Assembly (NCBI GenBank): GCA_020056865.1
Contig: JAGVGX010000120.1
Coordinates: 1 to 9,103 of the forward strand
Length of the DNA: 9,103 nt
From: Desulfobacterales bacterium
GTDB lineage: Bacteria; Desulfobacterota; Desulfobacteria; Desulfobacterales; BuS5
Direction: 5' to 3'
Shown here in pieces: positions 1 to 7,038 of the stretch. The notes beneath the pieces are model-generated. The model had not been told where the DNA came from. It did not search any database and was given only the letters and a program-made list of their open reading frames with translations. The stretch's first letter is position 1. The number at the start of each line of letters is the position of its first letter. The translations under genes and the position numbers were made by a program.

Positions 1-130
1 GCCCAATTTCTGTGTCAGGCTCAAATTTTAATCCTCGAAATACTCAATGTATTCCTGTGGTTAAAATTTTCGCCTTCCTTGAACTTGAACGAAATTGAAT
101 ATTTTTCAAAGATCTCATTTTGGGTTGGAA
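1..130. repeat. Possible interspersed non-coding repeat at the left edge
   Basis: No gene is supported here. Read on the minus strand, the segment gives a broken frame with the string GLKFEPDTEIG near the left edge (about 1-36) and KILTTGIH just upstream of it, separated by a stop codon. I recall near-identical strings among spurious short peptides annotated from many copies in environmental bacterial genomes, which suggests a dispersed repeat and not a gene. That is memory only and was not checked. The rest of the segment is AT-rich, with no ribosome-binding site followed by an open frame of useful length. Confidence 0.25.
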
Positions 131-170
131 AGCGTACTTTGCTACGGCTGAAAAGAAACAGAAATAGTCG

Positions 171-241
171 TTGAATGTTTGGTATTGGGTGTTTGTCTTT
201 TCATTCGATGTTGGACGTTCGATGTTCGACGTTCATCTTTC
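171..241. repeat. Degenerate 7-bp tandem repeat (TTSGAYG-like)
   Basis: The plus strand reads as successive heptads that begin with TT. The clearest run is 204-238: TTCGATG, TTGGACG, TTCGATG, TTCGACG, TTCATCT. Before it come TTGAATG, TTTGGTA, TTGGGTG and TTTGTCT (171-198), then a short phase break. On the minus strand the heptads translate to repetitive strings such as RRTSNVQHRMKR, a kind of peptide often called as a spurious protein. A 74-codon minus-strand frame at 142-366 results from this and is not supported as a gene. Of the remaining upstream sequence, 131-170 and 242-345 show no motif that I can name. Confidence 0.6.
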
Positions 242-348
242 AAAACAACCCCGCATGGCATAAATGCAACGTGTGAACGTTTACAAAATAACTTAGCGCT
301 TATGGGGGCGTGAGGCTTCTTCCTATCCCGATTGGGCGGAAAGATATT

Positions 349-353
349 GGAAG
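349..353 (+). promoter_or_regulatory. Ribosome-binding site that sets the start at 361
   Basis: GGAAG lies 7 bases before the ATG at 361. The alternative in-frame GTG at 310 has no comparable Shine-Dalgarno sequence and would add 17 residues that do not resemble the start of a methyltransferase, so the ATG is preferred. Confidence 0.6.
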
Positions 354-360
354 ATTTTAT

Positions 361-1074
361 ATGCAAGATTTATTGAAACGTAATAGATTAAGAATCAATA
401 AAGAACTTACTTCCTATGATTCAAGGAAATATTTCTCACCTTCATGTTATGCTGGTAGTATTGTTACGTTTTCTGCTCTTTCCGCACATCTTCATGGAAA
501 ATGCATTGATATTGGGTGTGGTGATATGCCATTTAGGTCTTTAATAGAAAAGCATGTAAGCCAGTATGACTCTATTGATATAGAAAAACGCATACCCGAT
601 GTCAAGTATCTTGCTGACATTCAAGACATGGGTGTTCTCGACAGTGATAGCTATGACTCTGCATTATGTCTTGACGTTTTGGAGCATGTTCCAAATCCAT
701 TTAAAGCAATATCTGAGATTCATCGTATCTTGAAAAAAGGTGCAAAATTGGTATGTTCTGTTCCTCATCTTAGTCGTTTGCATGAAGAGCCACATGACTA
801 CTACCGATATACAAAATATGGCCTTAGGTACTTATTTGAAAACGCTGGATTTCGTATTATTTCAATTGAGCCTACTGGCGGCATGTTTTGTTTTTTAGGA
901 CATCAGCTTTCAACCATCTTTCTGCTTCCTGTTTGGCACATACCAATTCTTAAGAACGTTGCTTTTTGGATTAACAAATGGCTTATAGTAAAACTTTTCT
1001 ATATGTGTGATAAACTTTTTGATAAGGGGAAAATCTTTGCATTGGGCTACACCTGTATTGTTGAGAAACAATGA
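361..1074 (+). CDS. Class I SAM-dependent methyltransferase (Methyltransf_11-like)
   Basis: This is a 237-residue protein counted from the ATG at 361. It has a Rossmann-type SAM site: CIDIGCGD at residues 48-55 (motif I), an acidic residue in SIDIEKR at 71-77, DVLEHVPNP at 105-113 and LKKGAKLVCSVPH at 124-136. The stretch HLSRLHEEPHDYYRYTKYGL (136-155) is characteristic of methyltransferases found in polysaccharide loci. Residues 174-215 are hydrophobic and amphipathic, which suggests membrane association. Probable role: O-methylation of a sugar or glycan intermediate; the substrate is unknown. It is the only plus-strand gene and converges with the GT4 gene at 1108-2211, leaving 33 bp between the stop codons. 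Its codons are AT-rich like those of the GT2 genes. The methyltransferase fold is secure, but the substrate is not. An upstream GTG at 310 is a less likely start. Confidence 0.88.
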   Translation: MQDLLKRNRLRINKELTSYDSRKYFSPSCYAGSIVTFSALSAHLHGKCIDIGCGDMPFRSLIEKHVSQYDSIDIEKRIPDVKYLADIQDMGVLDSDSYDSALCLDVLEHVPNPFKAISEIHRILKKGAKLVCSVPHLSRLHEEPHDYYRYTKYGLRYLFENAGFRIISIEPTGGMFCFLGHQLSTIFLLPVWHIPILKNVAFWINKWLIVKLFYMCDKLFDKGKIFALGYTCIVEKQ

Positions 1075-1087
1075 TAATACTGCTTAT

Positions 1088-1138
1088 CCCAACCATGATC
1101 TTCCTGCTCAAAAGGTAGCAGGCAACAATGGGTTTTTT
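1088..1138 (+). terminator. Possible intrinsic terminator after the plus-strand methyltransferase
   Basis: An inner 6-bp perfect stem (CCTGCT 1103-1108 with AGCAGG 1117-1122) sits within a short outer pairing (CCCA 1088-1091 with TGGG 1129-1132). A run of six T follows at once (1133-1138). The stem is interrupted, so it is weaker than a textbook terminator. It overlaps the last codons of the convergent minus-strand gene. Confidence 0.35.
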
Positions 1139-2211
1139 ATCAACTTTTCTAAAGCGTCGGAAAGTTTTTCGCCCAAGTGTTCCCATGTGAGGTTTTTTGA
1201 AAAGTTTACCAGTTGCGGCGTCTCCAACTGAAAACGTATAGCCCTGGCCATATCTTGTGCATCACCAGGTTTACAGATTCCCTGAAGTGCATCTGAAAAT
1301 ATTTCCGCATGATTCGAAACCCGCGTAGCAACCACCGGAACGCTGCATGCCAGGTATTCGGCAATTTTACAAGCATTTGTCATTTCCTCTAGCTTGTTAG
1401 ACAAATACGGAATCACAACAACATCGCATGCGTTTATGAAAAGCGGAATTTTTTCCTGTGCCACCATCCCGCGGTAATCAATATAAGGATTGTTTAGTTT
1501 TAGTTGCAGATTATTTTTTCCTGCCATAAGAAGTACTAAGTTAGAATAGGACGCTTTTAATAATGAGATGGCTTCCATAAGCGTTTCAACACCTCGTTTT
1601 TTCTCTATAGACCCGAAAAACCCAATGACTTTTTTATCTTTTTTAATGGATAGTATTGAACGTGCATAATCCCAAGGAATGGGCTTAAATATTGATAAGT
1701 CCGTTCCGTTTTCAATGGTTACAACAGATTTATTAAATTGTGAAATTAGTCTCTGGAGTGGTGCGCTTGCAGTAGTTATCAGGTCTGCCTTTCGGATAGA
1801 ATAATAAAAAAGGGTCTTCATACCAGGTATTTTGTTTGATTCAAAGGCCGTATAGTCATCATAGACATCAAAGATAAAAGGTATACCCAGAAATCGAGCA
1901 TACAAAAATCCAACAGCACCTATATAACTGTCTCCACTTGCAATCAAAATATCCGGGTTAAAGCGTTGCAATCTGCGATAGGTTTTAGAAAAAAAGGTGA
2001 AACAATTGAGGGTTGAAAATGGTAAGGAATAAAACACTACACCCGGAATCTGAAGCTTCTTTACAGTAGAATTCCTGTAATCAGCAGCAGCAACGAAACC
2101 GCTGTGTCCCAGTTTTGATAGTTGCGCTGGAAGATGATACAACCGGCCAAATCGGTCAGTGATAAGATCTTTATTTGTGTAATATCGCTTGCAAAGAAGA
2201 CAAAATTTCAT
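1108..2211 (-). CDS. Glycosyltransferase family 4 (GT-B fold)
   Basis: This 367-residue protein has a length typical of GT4 enzymes, which transfer a sugar from a nucleotide-sugar to a lipid-linked acceptor at the inner face of the cytoplasmic membrane. The N-terminal acceptor domain has the usual GRLYHLPAQLSKLGH pattern (residues 22-36). The hinge region carries IENGTDLSIFKP (166-177). The donor domain begins with IGFFGSIEKKRGVETL (196-211), followed by CDVVVIPY (262-269) and CKIAEYLACSVPVVAT (281-296), the Kx2EYLA form of the family's nucleotide-sugar site. The first glutamate of the classical EX7E motif is not at its usual spacing. A CLLC pair opens the protein; its meaning is unknown. It follows the GT2 gene at 2285-3187 by 73 bp in the same direction, probably in one operon, and has no strong ribosome-binding site. 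Donor and acceptor cannot be read from sequence. Confidence 0.88.
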   Translation of the reverse strand: MKFCLLCKRYYTNKDLITDRFGRLYHLPAQLSKLGHSGFVAAADYRNSTVKKLQIPGVVFYSLPFSTLNCFTFFSKTYRRLQRFNPDILIASGDSYIGAVGFLYARFLGIPFIFDVYDDYTAFESNKIPGMKTLFYYSIRKADLITTASAPLQRLISQFNKSVVTIENGTDLSIFKPIPWDYARSILSIKKDKKVIGFFGSIEKKRGVETLMEAISLLKASYSNLVLLMAGKNNLQLKLNNPYIDYRGMVAQEKIPLFINACDVVVIPYLSNKLEEMTNACKIAEYLACSVPVVATRVSNHAEIFSDALQGICKPGDAQDMARAIRFQLETPQLVNFSKNLTWEHLGEKLSDALEKLIKNPLLPATF

Positions 2212-2284
2212 ATTTACAGCCAGCTTTATGTATGATGTATTAACATCTGATTACTAAAAAACATAAAAATTGCATAATGATATA

Positions 2285-3187
2285 TTATTGGTCAAAGAAT
2301 TTAATGAAAAAACGCCCCGTTGTCCTTTGCCATAAATATACCAGAAAATAACGTGTTATATTTAGAACCACCCCCAAATAATAAAAGTGTTTTATAGGAT
2401 AATGCTTTTTAAACAAAACTGTCAGGTCACGCAGGTTCCTATGCGAATGTCTGCTAAATAAGGTTTGATAAAATTCTTTAAGTGTCAACTCTCTGGGTTG
2501 AGCTGCTGCTGAAGTTCTCCTCTGATCAATATATACGGTTGAATCTAATGCTACATAAAGCGGTATCCCCTGTTTTCGGCATCTAAGATAAAAATCGTGA
2601 TCTGCACCATAATGAGGCAATGCAACTTCATCAAACAGTCCAACCTTCCTGAATATGTCTATCGGGATAATAACGCCGCGGCCACCTGCAATAAGTTTGC
2701 TTGAAATAAGTGCGTTTTTGTTTGCTGGCTTTTCTGCTATGGTGCGGGATGCAAGGCTTGAAAAACCTAATAAAAAACATTCCCGATAGGCCGTACAGAG
2801 ATACTCATCTGTATCAAAATCTTTTTGAACCGGGGCAATGATAGCCTTGGCTCTTTTTTTGCTGTGGTTAATCAGCGTTGCAATAGTATCAGGCGCTACG
2901 TAACAATCATTGTTCATTAACATAATTCTTTCTGCGCCTCTGGATATAGCCGTGCGAATGCCCAAATTGGTGGCGCCTGTCCACCAAAGAGTTGAATCTC
3001 CGAGAACATATACTACTTCGGGGTATTGAGCTGGCAAAACAATCTTGGTTTCATCTGTAGACCCATGATCCACTACGATAATCTCCAGATTTTTATACTC
3101 ACTTGCCCTTAAAGCATCTAAACAAACCTTGGTCTGTTCCCAGCCGTTAAATACTGGGATTACAATAGGAATTTTTTTGGCTACCAT
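2285..3187 (-). CDS. Glycosyltransferase family 2, rhamnosyltransferase-like subtype with NND motif
   Basis: This 300-residue GT-A fold protein has IPVFNGW at residues 10-16 and IVVDHGSTDET at 37-47 (nucleotide binding). LWWTGATNLGI follows at 67-77, a signature of one GT2 subgroup. The metal site reads LMNNDC (90-95), so the usual DXD is replaced by NND. The catalytic region is probably YGADHDF (193-199), where ED is often found. The C-terminus holds a hydrophobic stretch, YYLGVVLNITRYFLVYLW, likely to lie on the membrane. Related proteins are often annotated as rhamnosyltransferases, but the donor sugar is inference. Its upstream neighbour ends 60 bp away and its downstream neighbour starts 73 bp away, all in the same direction, so the group is probably cotranscribed. 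Only a weak GGA precedes the ATG. Confidence 0.88.
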   Translation of the reverse strand: MVAKKIPIVIPVFNGWEQTKVCLDALRASEYKNLEIIVVDHGSTDETKIVLPAQYPEVVYVLGDSTLWWTGATNLGIRTAISRGAERIMLMNNDCYVAPDTIATLINHSKKRAKAIIAPVQKDFDTDEYLCTAYRECFLLGFSSLASRTIAEKPANKNALISSKLIAGGRGVIIPIDIFRKVGLFDEVALPHYGADHDFYLRCRKQGIPLYVALDSTVYIDQRRTSAAAQPRELTLKEFYQTLFSRHSHRNLRDLTVLFKKHYPIKHFYYLGVVLNITRYFLVYLWQRTTGRFFIKFFDQ

Positions 3188-3247
3188 TTGCTATCCATAT
3201 TCTGTGATTTTACTCATATGTTATTCGTTGACTGAGTATTGATATAA

Positions 3248-4270
3248 TTATGCCTTCGGCAGAAGATATTTTATATGGATAGCCTCTTTATTTTTTTGTA
3301 GTCCCTTAAACTTTCTTGAAGGCATTATCCTTCTTCTAATTGCTCCTGCTATACCAAACAATATAAACCTAATAAGAGAAAGCAGTATTAATGGTGATTC
3401 TTTCGCTGCAAGTTTTCCAGCATTCATAAGATACAAATAATATTGATAATTATAGAAATTCTTATAAGTCGGCAAACCATGTATTCGTAAATATGTTTGT
3501 GCCATACCTAACGCTAATGCCCGCCTTTCTTTTTTATTAATATAGTAGGGAGTAGCATTTTTCGATGAAACGTTCAGCCAAAATTGAAAATCTTTCATTA
3601 TTCTATTACTTCTAGCTGCGCTTGATGTTACTGACTTGGAATGTATTCTATAAACTGCCCCAGGCTTTTTTAATAAAAAGCACTTCCAATTTCTTGAAAT
3701 GCGAAGGAAATACTCCCAATCATGCCCTATATATAATTCAGAGATCGGAAGCCCAGTATCTTTTATTGCTTCCTGTCGCAAAACTGTACCAGGCATACGC
3801 ATGAAGAATTCTTTAAGGAGGCGTGTGCGAAATTCGTGTGCTTTTAATTCAGTGTCCTCCGGAGTCACAGAAAAAATTTTTGCGTAGTTTTCTCCTTCTG
3901 AATAATCATATGCTGATGTAATAACAATGCCGATATTTCGATCTAATTCAAAAACCTTTTTTATATCAACTAAAAAATCATTTAATAGCCAGTCATCTGC
4001 ATCTAGTTTGCATATATATCTGCCATTAGCATGTTTAAGTCCTTCAACCCATGCAGCTCCGGGGCCAACGTTTTCTTTTAGATGAACATATTTAACACTA
4101 TCGCCATAAGCCTTAACAATTTGCGAGGTATCATCGGTACTCGCATCATCTACAACTATAATTTCATAATTCTGCAGAGACTGGACTAAAATGCTGTCAA
4201 TTGTTGTCATTAGGAATCTTCCGTAATTATGGCACGGTATAACAATAGAGAATTCTGGTATGTTATCCAT
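3248..4270 (-). CDS. Glycosyltransferase family 2 with C-terminal membrane-associated helix
   Basis: This is a 340-residue GT-A enzyme. SIVIPCHNYGRF (residues 8-19) and IIVVDDASTDDT (37-48) form the nucleotide-binding half. KLDADDW (88-94) supplies the DXD metal ligands, and GHDWEYFLRIS (182-192) matches the acceptor and catalytic region with an acidic residue. A hydrophobic helix, PLILLSLIRFILFGIAGAI (293-311), followed by RRR, fits peripheral or monotopic attachment to the inner membrane. The start codon lies 2 bases after the stop of the upstream GT2, and its ribosome-binding site (GGAA, 9 bases before the ATG) lies inside that gene, so translational coupling is likely. It should add one residue of the repeat unit or core; the sugar is unknown. 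Confidence 0.9.
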   Translation of the reverse strand: MDNIPEFSIVIPCHNYGRFLMTTIDSILVQSLQNYEIIVVDDASTDDTSQIVKAYGDSVKYVHLKENVGPGAAWVEGLKHANGRYICKLDADDWLLNDFLVDIKKVFELDRNIGIVITSAYDYSEGENYAKIFSVTPEDTELKAHEFRTRLLKEFFMRMPGTVLRQEAIKDTGLPISELYIGHDWEYFLRISRNWKCFLLKKPGAVYRIHSKSVTSSAARSNRIMKDFQFWLNVSSKNATPYYINKKERRALALGMAQTYLRIHGLPTYKNFYNYQYYLYLMNAGKLAAKESPLILLSLIRFILFGIAGAIRRRIMPSRKFKGLQKNKEAIHIKYLLPKA

Positions 4271-4272
4271 TT

Positions 4273-5220
4273 TTACTTATTCCACTCCATTACTCCTTTT
4301 ACCTTGTCTACCATTATTTCCTTAATCAAAAATCTTCGATTTGAATATCGCAGCTTAATTCGCTCCATTTGCTTCATTAATTTGGTATCATTTTTTAGGT
4401 ATTTTTCTGCCACCGATATTGTCTCTTTCAATACAGGGATTCTATTGCCAGTTTTTTGTAAGGAATGAAATCTAAAATAGGCAAGAGGCTCTGCCAGCAC
4501 TACTATCTTAACGTCATTTAATGCAAATCGTACCCAAAGATCGTAATCCATAGCATAAAAAAGACTATTATCAATGCAACCTACTTCCTCATAGGCTGAT
4601 CGTGGGAAAAAAACCTCTGGTTGATAAAAAAATATACCTTTAATCCATTCATTAGACAAATCCAGCATTCTTGAAATCGGCAGCTCGCATTTAACATCAT
4701 ACTCTCTTTGGAAGCGGGGAAAATGAACATCATGCCTATCGCTTTCCCGAAATTCGATGCATCCTCCAGTTACAATTATATTAGGTCCATGCTTTTGCCA
4801 TGCCTCCGCCACATTGGACAATGCATCTTTTGTAAGCATGTCATCACTATTTAACCAACATAAAATATCACCAGTAGCACGTGCAAAACCTTTATTAATA
4901 GCATCTGCTTGCCCCGAATCAGGCTTCGATATCCAGTAATCTATATTCTCTCCATATTTTTTGATAATCTCGACTGATCCATCAGTGCTACCACCATCGA
5001 TAACGATGTATTCAAAATTTGGGTATTCTTGCAGTAGAACAGAGCGGATGGTCTCCTCAATGAACATGACCTGATTGTAACTTGGAGTGACAATACTGAT
5101 TTTCGGCAAAGATTTGCCTTTAGGCACGCTGCATAAAAATCGAGTAGTCTTTTTGGCCCAAGGCCAGCCAGTATTAGCTCGTGTCGGTTCAGGAAACTCT
5201 TTTAAAATTTGATCACGCAT
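4273..5220 (-). CDS. Glycosyltransferase family 2
   Basis: This 315-residue protein has ISIVTPSYNQ at residues 41-50 and YIVIDGGSTDGSVEII at 71-86. SGQADAINKGFARATGDIL (102-120) is a strong subgroup marker, and WLNSDD (122-127) is the DXD-like metal site. YQPEVFF (199-205) and YAMDYDLWVRF (222-232) follow and fit the acceptor side. The N-terminal 38 residues, including TGWPWAKKTT, precede the domain and are a usual feature of this subgroup. The ATG has no clear Shine-Dalgarno sequence, but a 26-codon ORF with a strong one overlaps it by 8 bases, so the start may depend on coupling. It heads a tight pair with the GT2 at 3248-4270. A MITE-like repeat element lies directly upstream. Confidence 0.9.
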   Translation of the reverse strand: MRDQILKEFPEPTRANTGWPWAKKTTRFLCSVPKGKSLPKISIVTPSYNQVMFIEETIRSVLLQEYPNFEYIVIDGGSTDGSVEIIKKYGENIDYWISKPDSGQADAINKGFARATGDILCWLNSDDMLTKDALSNVAEAWQKHGPNIIVTGGCIEFRESDRHDVHFPRFQREYDVKCELPISRMLDLSNEWIKGIFFYQPEVFFPRSAYEEVGCIDNSLFYAMDYDLWVRFALNDVKIVVLAEPLAYFRFHSLQKTGNRIPVLKETISVAEKYLKNDTKLMKQMERIKLRYSNRRFLIKEIMVDKVKGVMEWNK

Positions 5221-5293
5221 ATTTCTGATCTTGCAACAAAATAGTGGAGTCGGGGTTAAGCCGCTTTTTTATTATTCCAATATTCCAACTCAT
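5213..5293 (-). CDS. Small 26-codon ORF upstream of and overlapping a GT2 gene
   Basis: An ATG at 5293 is preceded by a strong purine-rich ribosome-binding site (GGAAGGGGGA, then AATT and the ATG). The frame runs 26 codons (it starts MSWNIGIIKKRLNPDS) and stops at 5215-5213, overlapping the first bases of the GT2 gene that starts at 5220. It could be a leader peptide whose translation opens the GT2 start. It could also be a former N-terminus left by a frameshift, or chance coding through the left arm of the inverted-repeat element at 5239-5346. I do not recognise the peptide, and no function is claimed. Confidence 0.35.
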   Translation of the reverse strand: MSWNIGIIKKRLNPDSTILLQDQKYA

Positions 5294-5346
5294 AATTTCC
5301 CCCTTCCATTGTTATTATCAATAACTTAACTGAGTGTCCACTATTT
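5239..5346. mobile_element. MITE-like element or IS remnant with ~22-bp terminal inverted repeats
   Basis: Two arms face each other. The left arm is AAATAGTGGA (5239-5248), 6 unmatched bases, then GTTAAG (5255-5260). The right arm is CTTAAC (5325-5330), 6 unmatched bases, then TCCACTATTT (5337-5346). Reversed, the right arm matches the left at no fewer than 16 of 22 positions with the same spacing. If the element is taken as GTGGA to TCCAC it is flanked by TA on both sides, which could be a target duplication or simply part of the repeat. No transposase is encoded in the 108 bp. It fills most of the gap between the GT4 gene (5391-6929) and the GT2 gene (4273-5220). Confidence 0.45.
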
Positions 5347-5358
5347 CATATCAGGATC

Positions 5359-5386
5359 ACTATATTTATGTTCCATTGAAGAGCAA
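5359..5386 (-). promoter_or_regulatory. Candidate sigma70-type promoter for the GT2/GT4 genes downstream
   Basis: On the minus strand TTGCTC (5386-5381) and TATAGT (5364-5359) are separated by 16 bases. The -10 matches the consensus at 5 of 6 positions and the -35 only weakly. It lies just after the stop of the GT4 gene and before the inverted-repeat element, a sensible place for transcription of the block 5293-1108. In AT-rich DNA such matches arise easily. Confidence 0.25.
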
Positions 5387-5390
5387 GTGT

Positions 5391-6929
5391 TTATTTACTA
5401 TTGTTAAAATCCGTACCCTTTTTTTTTGCTTTTGCCACAATCATTTCTATAGGTGAAAGTATTAATCGTCCGACTCTATATTTATAACCGTTAAAAATAT
5501 TTTTTATCTGTTCATCTTTACTGTTTAACAACTTTATCGCCGAGTTTCTGTAAATATTATAATATACACTTTGAAGTTCCGACTCCCATACTTTTAAGAA
5601 TATTTTTCCGTTAGTATTATTTAAGGAATTACCTTTTTTTCTTTCCTTATTTAACTTAATATTTTTCAAAAGATCTTTAAAAAGTTCATTATATTTAGCT
5701 GCCTGATGTTTCAGTTGAAATTTACTTTCCATTAATCTTTGGCAATTTGTACCCATCTGAATCCTTTTTGATTCATTATGAATGAGATTCAGAATAAGTT
5801 CACCAAATTTTTCACTACTGAAACATGGGGCTATAAATCCTGTAATCCCATGTTGAATTACATCAGGTATTCCTCCTGCATCAAAAGCAACAATGGGTGT
5901 CCCACAAGCCATTGATTCCAGCATTGTATTGGGAAGGTTGTCTTCTAATGATGGGAGCAAAAAAATGTCAGCAGCAGAGTAAATCTCAGCTAATTTTTCA
6001 TCAGAGTTAATATAGCCAGTTGAAATTACTGGGATGCCTATATTTTGAAGATCGTCATTTGCAACTCCAAAAATTAAAATATTAAGCTTATTATCTTCAA
6101 TTAATTTCTTAAAAAAATCATTTTGCAGACAAAATGATATAGCTTTTGAAAGCTGTTTAAAACCCTTCCTATGTTCATTGTGAGTGTGAGCCCCAAAGAG
6201 GAGGGTTATGATATCAGCGTTTATGTTTAATGCTTTCTTTGCCTGATATTTTGGGACAGGTTTAAATACATCCGTTTCTAATGAGTAAGGAATAACTTCT
6301 ACCCTTAAGTTATTAAAGACTTTGCTTTTCTTAACACAACTATATAGCCACCTACTTGGTGTAACAATTGCAAGATTTTTTTTATTGAATTTTTCAATCT
6401 TAGTTTGCTGTACTAAAAAAGGGATGTCATATGTGTTTGTTTTTAATTGAGGACAGTTTTTACAGTAGTTAACAAAGTTGTCACACCCGGCGGAATAATG
6501 ACACCCTCCTGTGAAAGGCCATTGATCGTGTAACGTCCAAACAACGGGTTTCCCTAGTTTCAGAAGGTTAGAAATAGTTTCTACTGATTGAAAACGATTA
6601 ATCCAGTGTAAATTTATTATATCCGAATATTTAATAACATCTGTATGTGAAATATTGTAGCCAGGGTAGGGAAATGAAAATAAAGTATTTGAGATAGATG
6701 TTCTATTTTGATCTATTAATGTTTTTTGGATTGAATTAAAAATATTTTCTTCGATGGAGTATTCGAGATTTAGTGGGACTACCTGATGGACATTAGGATC
6801 ATTTGATTGCTTATGCTTTACAATCATTATAGAATCATTATTTAATTCTCTCATGCCCTTATGTAGGCGATAAGCAGCCCGAGCCGCGCCACCTGCAATA
6901 TCTGATGTATTAATAATAGTTATATTCAT
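5391..6929 (-). CDS. Glycosyltransferase family 4, WcaC-like, with long C-terminal extension
   Basis: This 512-residue GT-B enzyme is longer than the usual 370-420. The N-terminus (SDIAGGAARAAYRLHKGM, residues 9-26) is the acceptor-side glycine-rich loop. WTLHDQWPFTGGC (131-143) with cysteines 143, 149, 156 and 159 forms a Cys-rich knuckle typical of colanic-acid WcaC-type enzymes and may bind zinc or form a structural cluster. The donor domain has ITLLFGAHTHNEHRKGF (241-257), then LPSLEDNLPNTMLESMACG (325-343) with PIVAFDAGGIPD (345-356), containing the conserved glutamates. Residues from about 420 onward are Lys/Asn-rich and lie outside the GT4 core; the end (GYKYRVGRLILSPI) resembles C-terminal tails seen in other cluster GTs. 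The coding DNA of this tail is extremely AT-rich: 5461-5520 has 14 G/C in 60 bases. There is no clear ribosome-binding site. The gene stands alone, with gaps of about 165 bp upstream and 170 bp downstream. Confidence 0.88.
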   Translation of the reverse strand: MNITIINTSDIAGGAARAAYRLHKGMRELNNDSIMIVKHKQSNDPNVHQVVPLNLEYSIEENIFNSIQKTLIDQNRTSISNTLFSFPYPGYNISHTDVIKYSDIINLHWINRFQSVETISNLLKLGKPVVWTLHDQWPFTGGCHYSAGCDNFVNYCKNCPQLKTNTYDIPFLVQQTKIEKFNKKNLAIVTPSRWLYSCVKKSKVFNNLRVEVIPYSLETDVFKPVPKYQAKKALNINADIITLLFGAHTHNEHRKGFKQLSKAISFCLQNDFFKKLIEDNKLNILIFGVANDDLQNIGIPVISTGYINSDEKLAEIYSAADIFLLPSLEDNLPNTMLESMACGTPIVAFDAGGIPDVIQHGITGFIAPCFSSEKFGELILNLIHNESKRIQMGTNCQRLMESKFQLKHQAAKYNELFKDLLKNIKLNKERKKGNSLNNTNGKIFLKVWESELQSVYYNIYRNSAIKLLNSKDEQIKNIFNGYKYRVGRLILSPIEMIVAKAKKKGTDFNNSK

Positions 6930-7010
6930 AAAAATTTAAAACCATTGCACGATTGCCCCGATTTTTTCGGGTTGGAGCGCGATGAAAACTCAGCATGTTG
7001 ATAAATTCCT

Positions 7011-7038
7011 GTTATATGTTTATAAAAAAGGGCGTAAA
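7011..7038 (-). promoter_or_regulatory. Candidate promoter for the GT4 gene at 5391-6929
   Basis: On the minus strand TTTACG (7038-7033, 4 of 6 to the -35 consensus) and TATAAC (7016-7011, 5 of 6 to the -10) are spaced by 16 bases. It lies 82 bases before the GT4 start and falls inside the imperfect palindrome at 7014-7059, so the palindrome could act as an operator or as a terminator for the genes before it. The evidence is pattern match only. Confidence 0.25.

Noticed and set aside
142..366. 74-codon minus-strand frame
   Set aside because: It is made largely of the heptad repeat and has no ribosome-binding site or recognisable domain; this type of peptide is a common false call.
2234..2247. 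GATGT-ATTA-ACATC short palindrome in the gap before the GT4 gene at 1108-2211
   Set aside because: It is a short, AT-rich single instance with no link to a promoter, so it is not distinguishable from chance.
6957..6971. CCCGA/TCGGG hairpin upstream of the GT4 gene
   Set aside because: The stem is only 5 bp with no T-run after it on either strand, so a terminator call is not supported.
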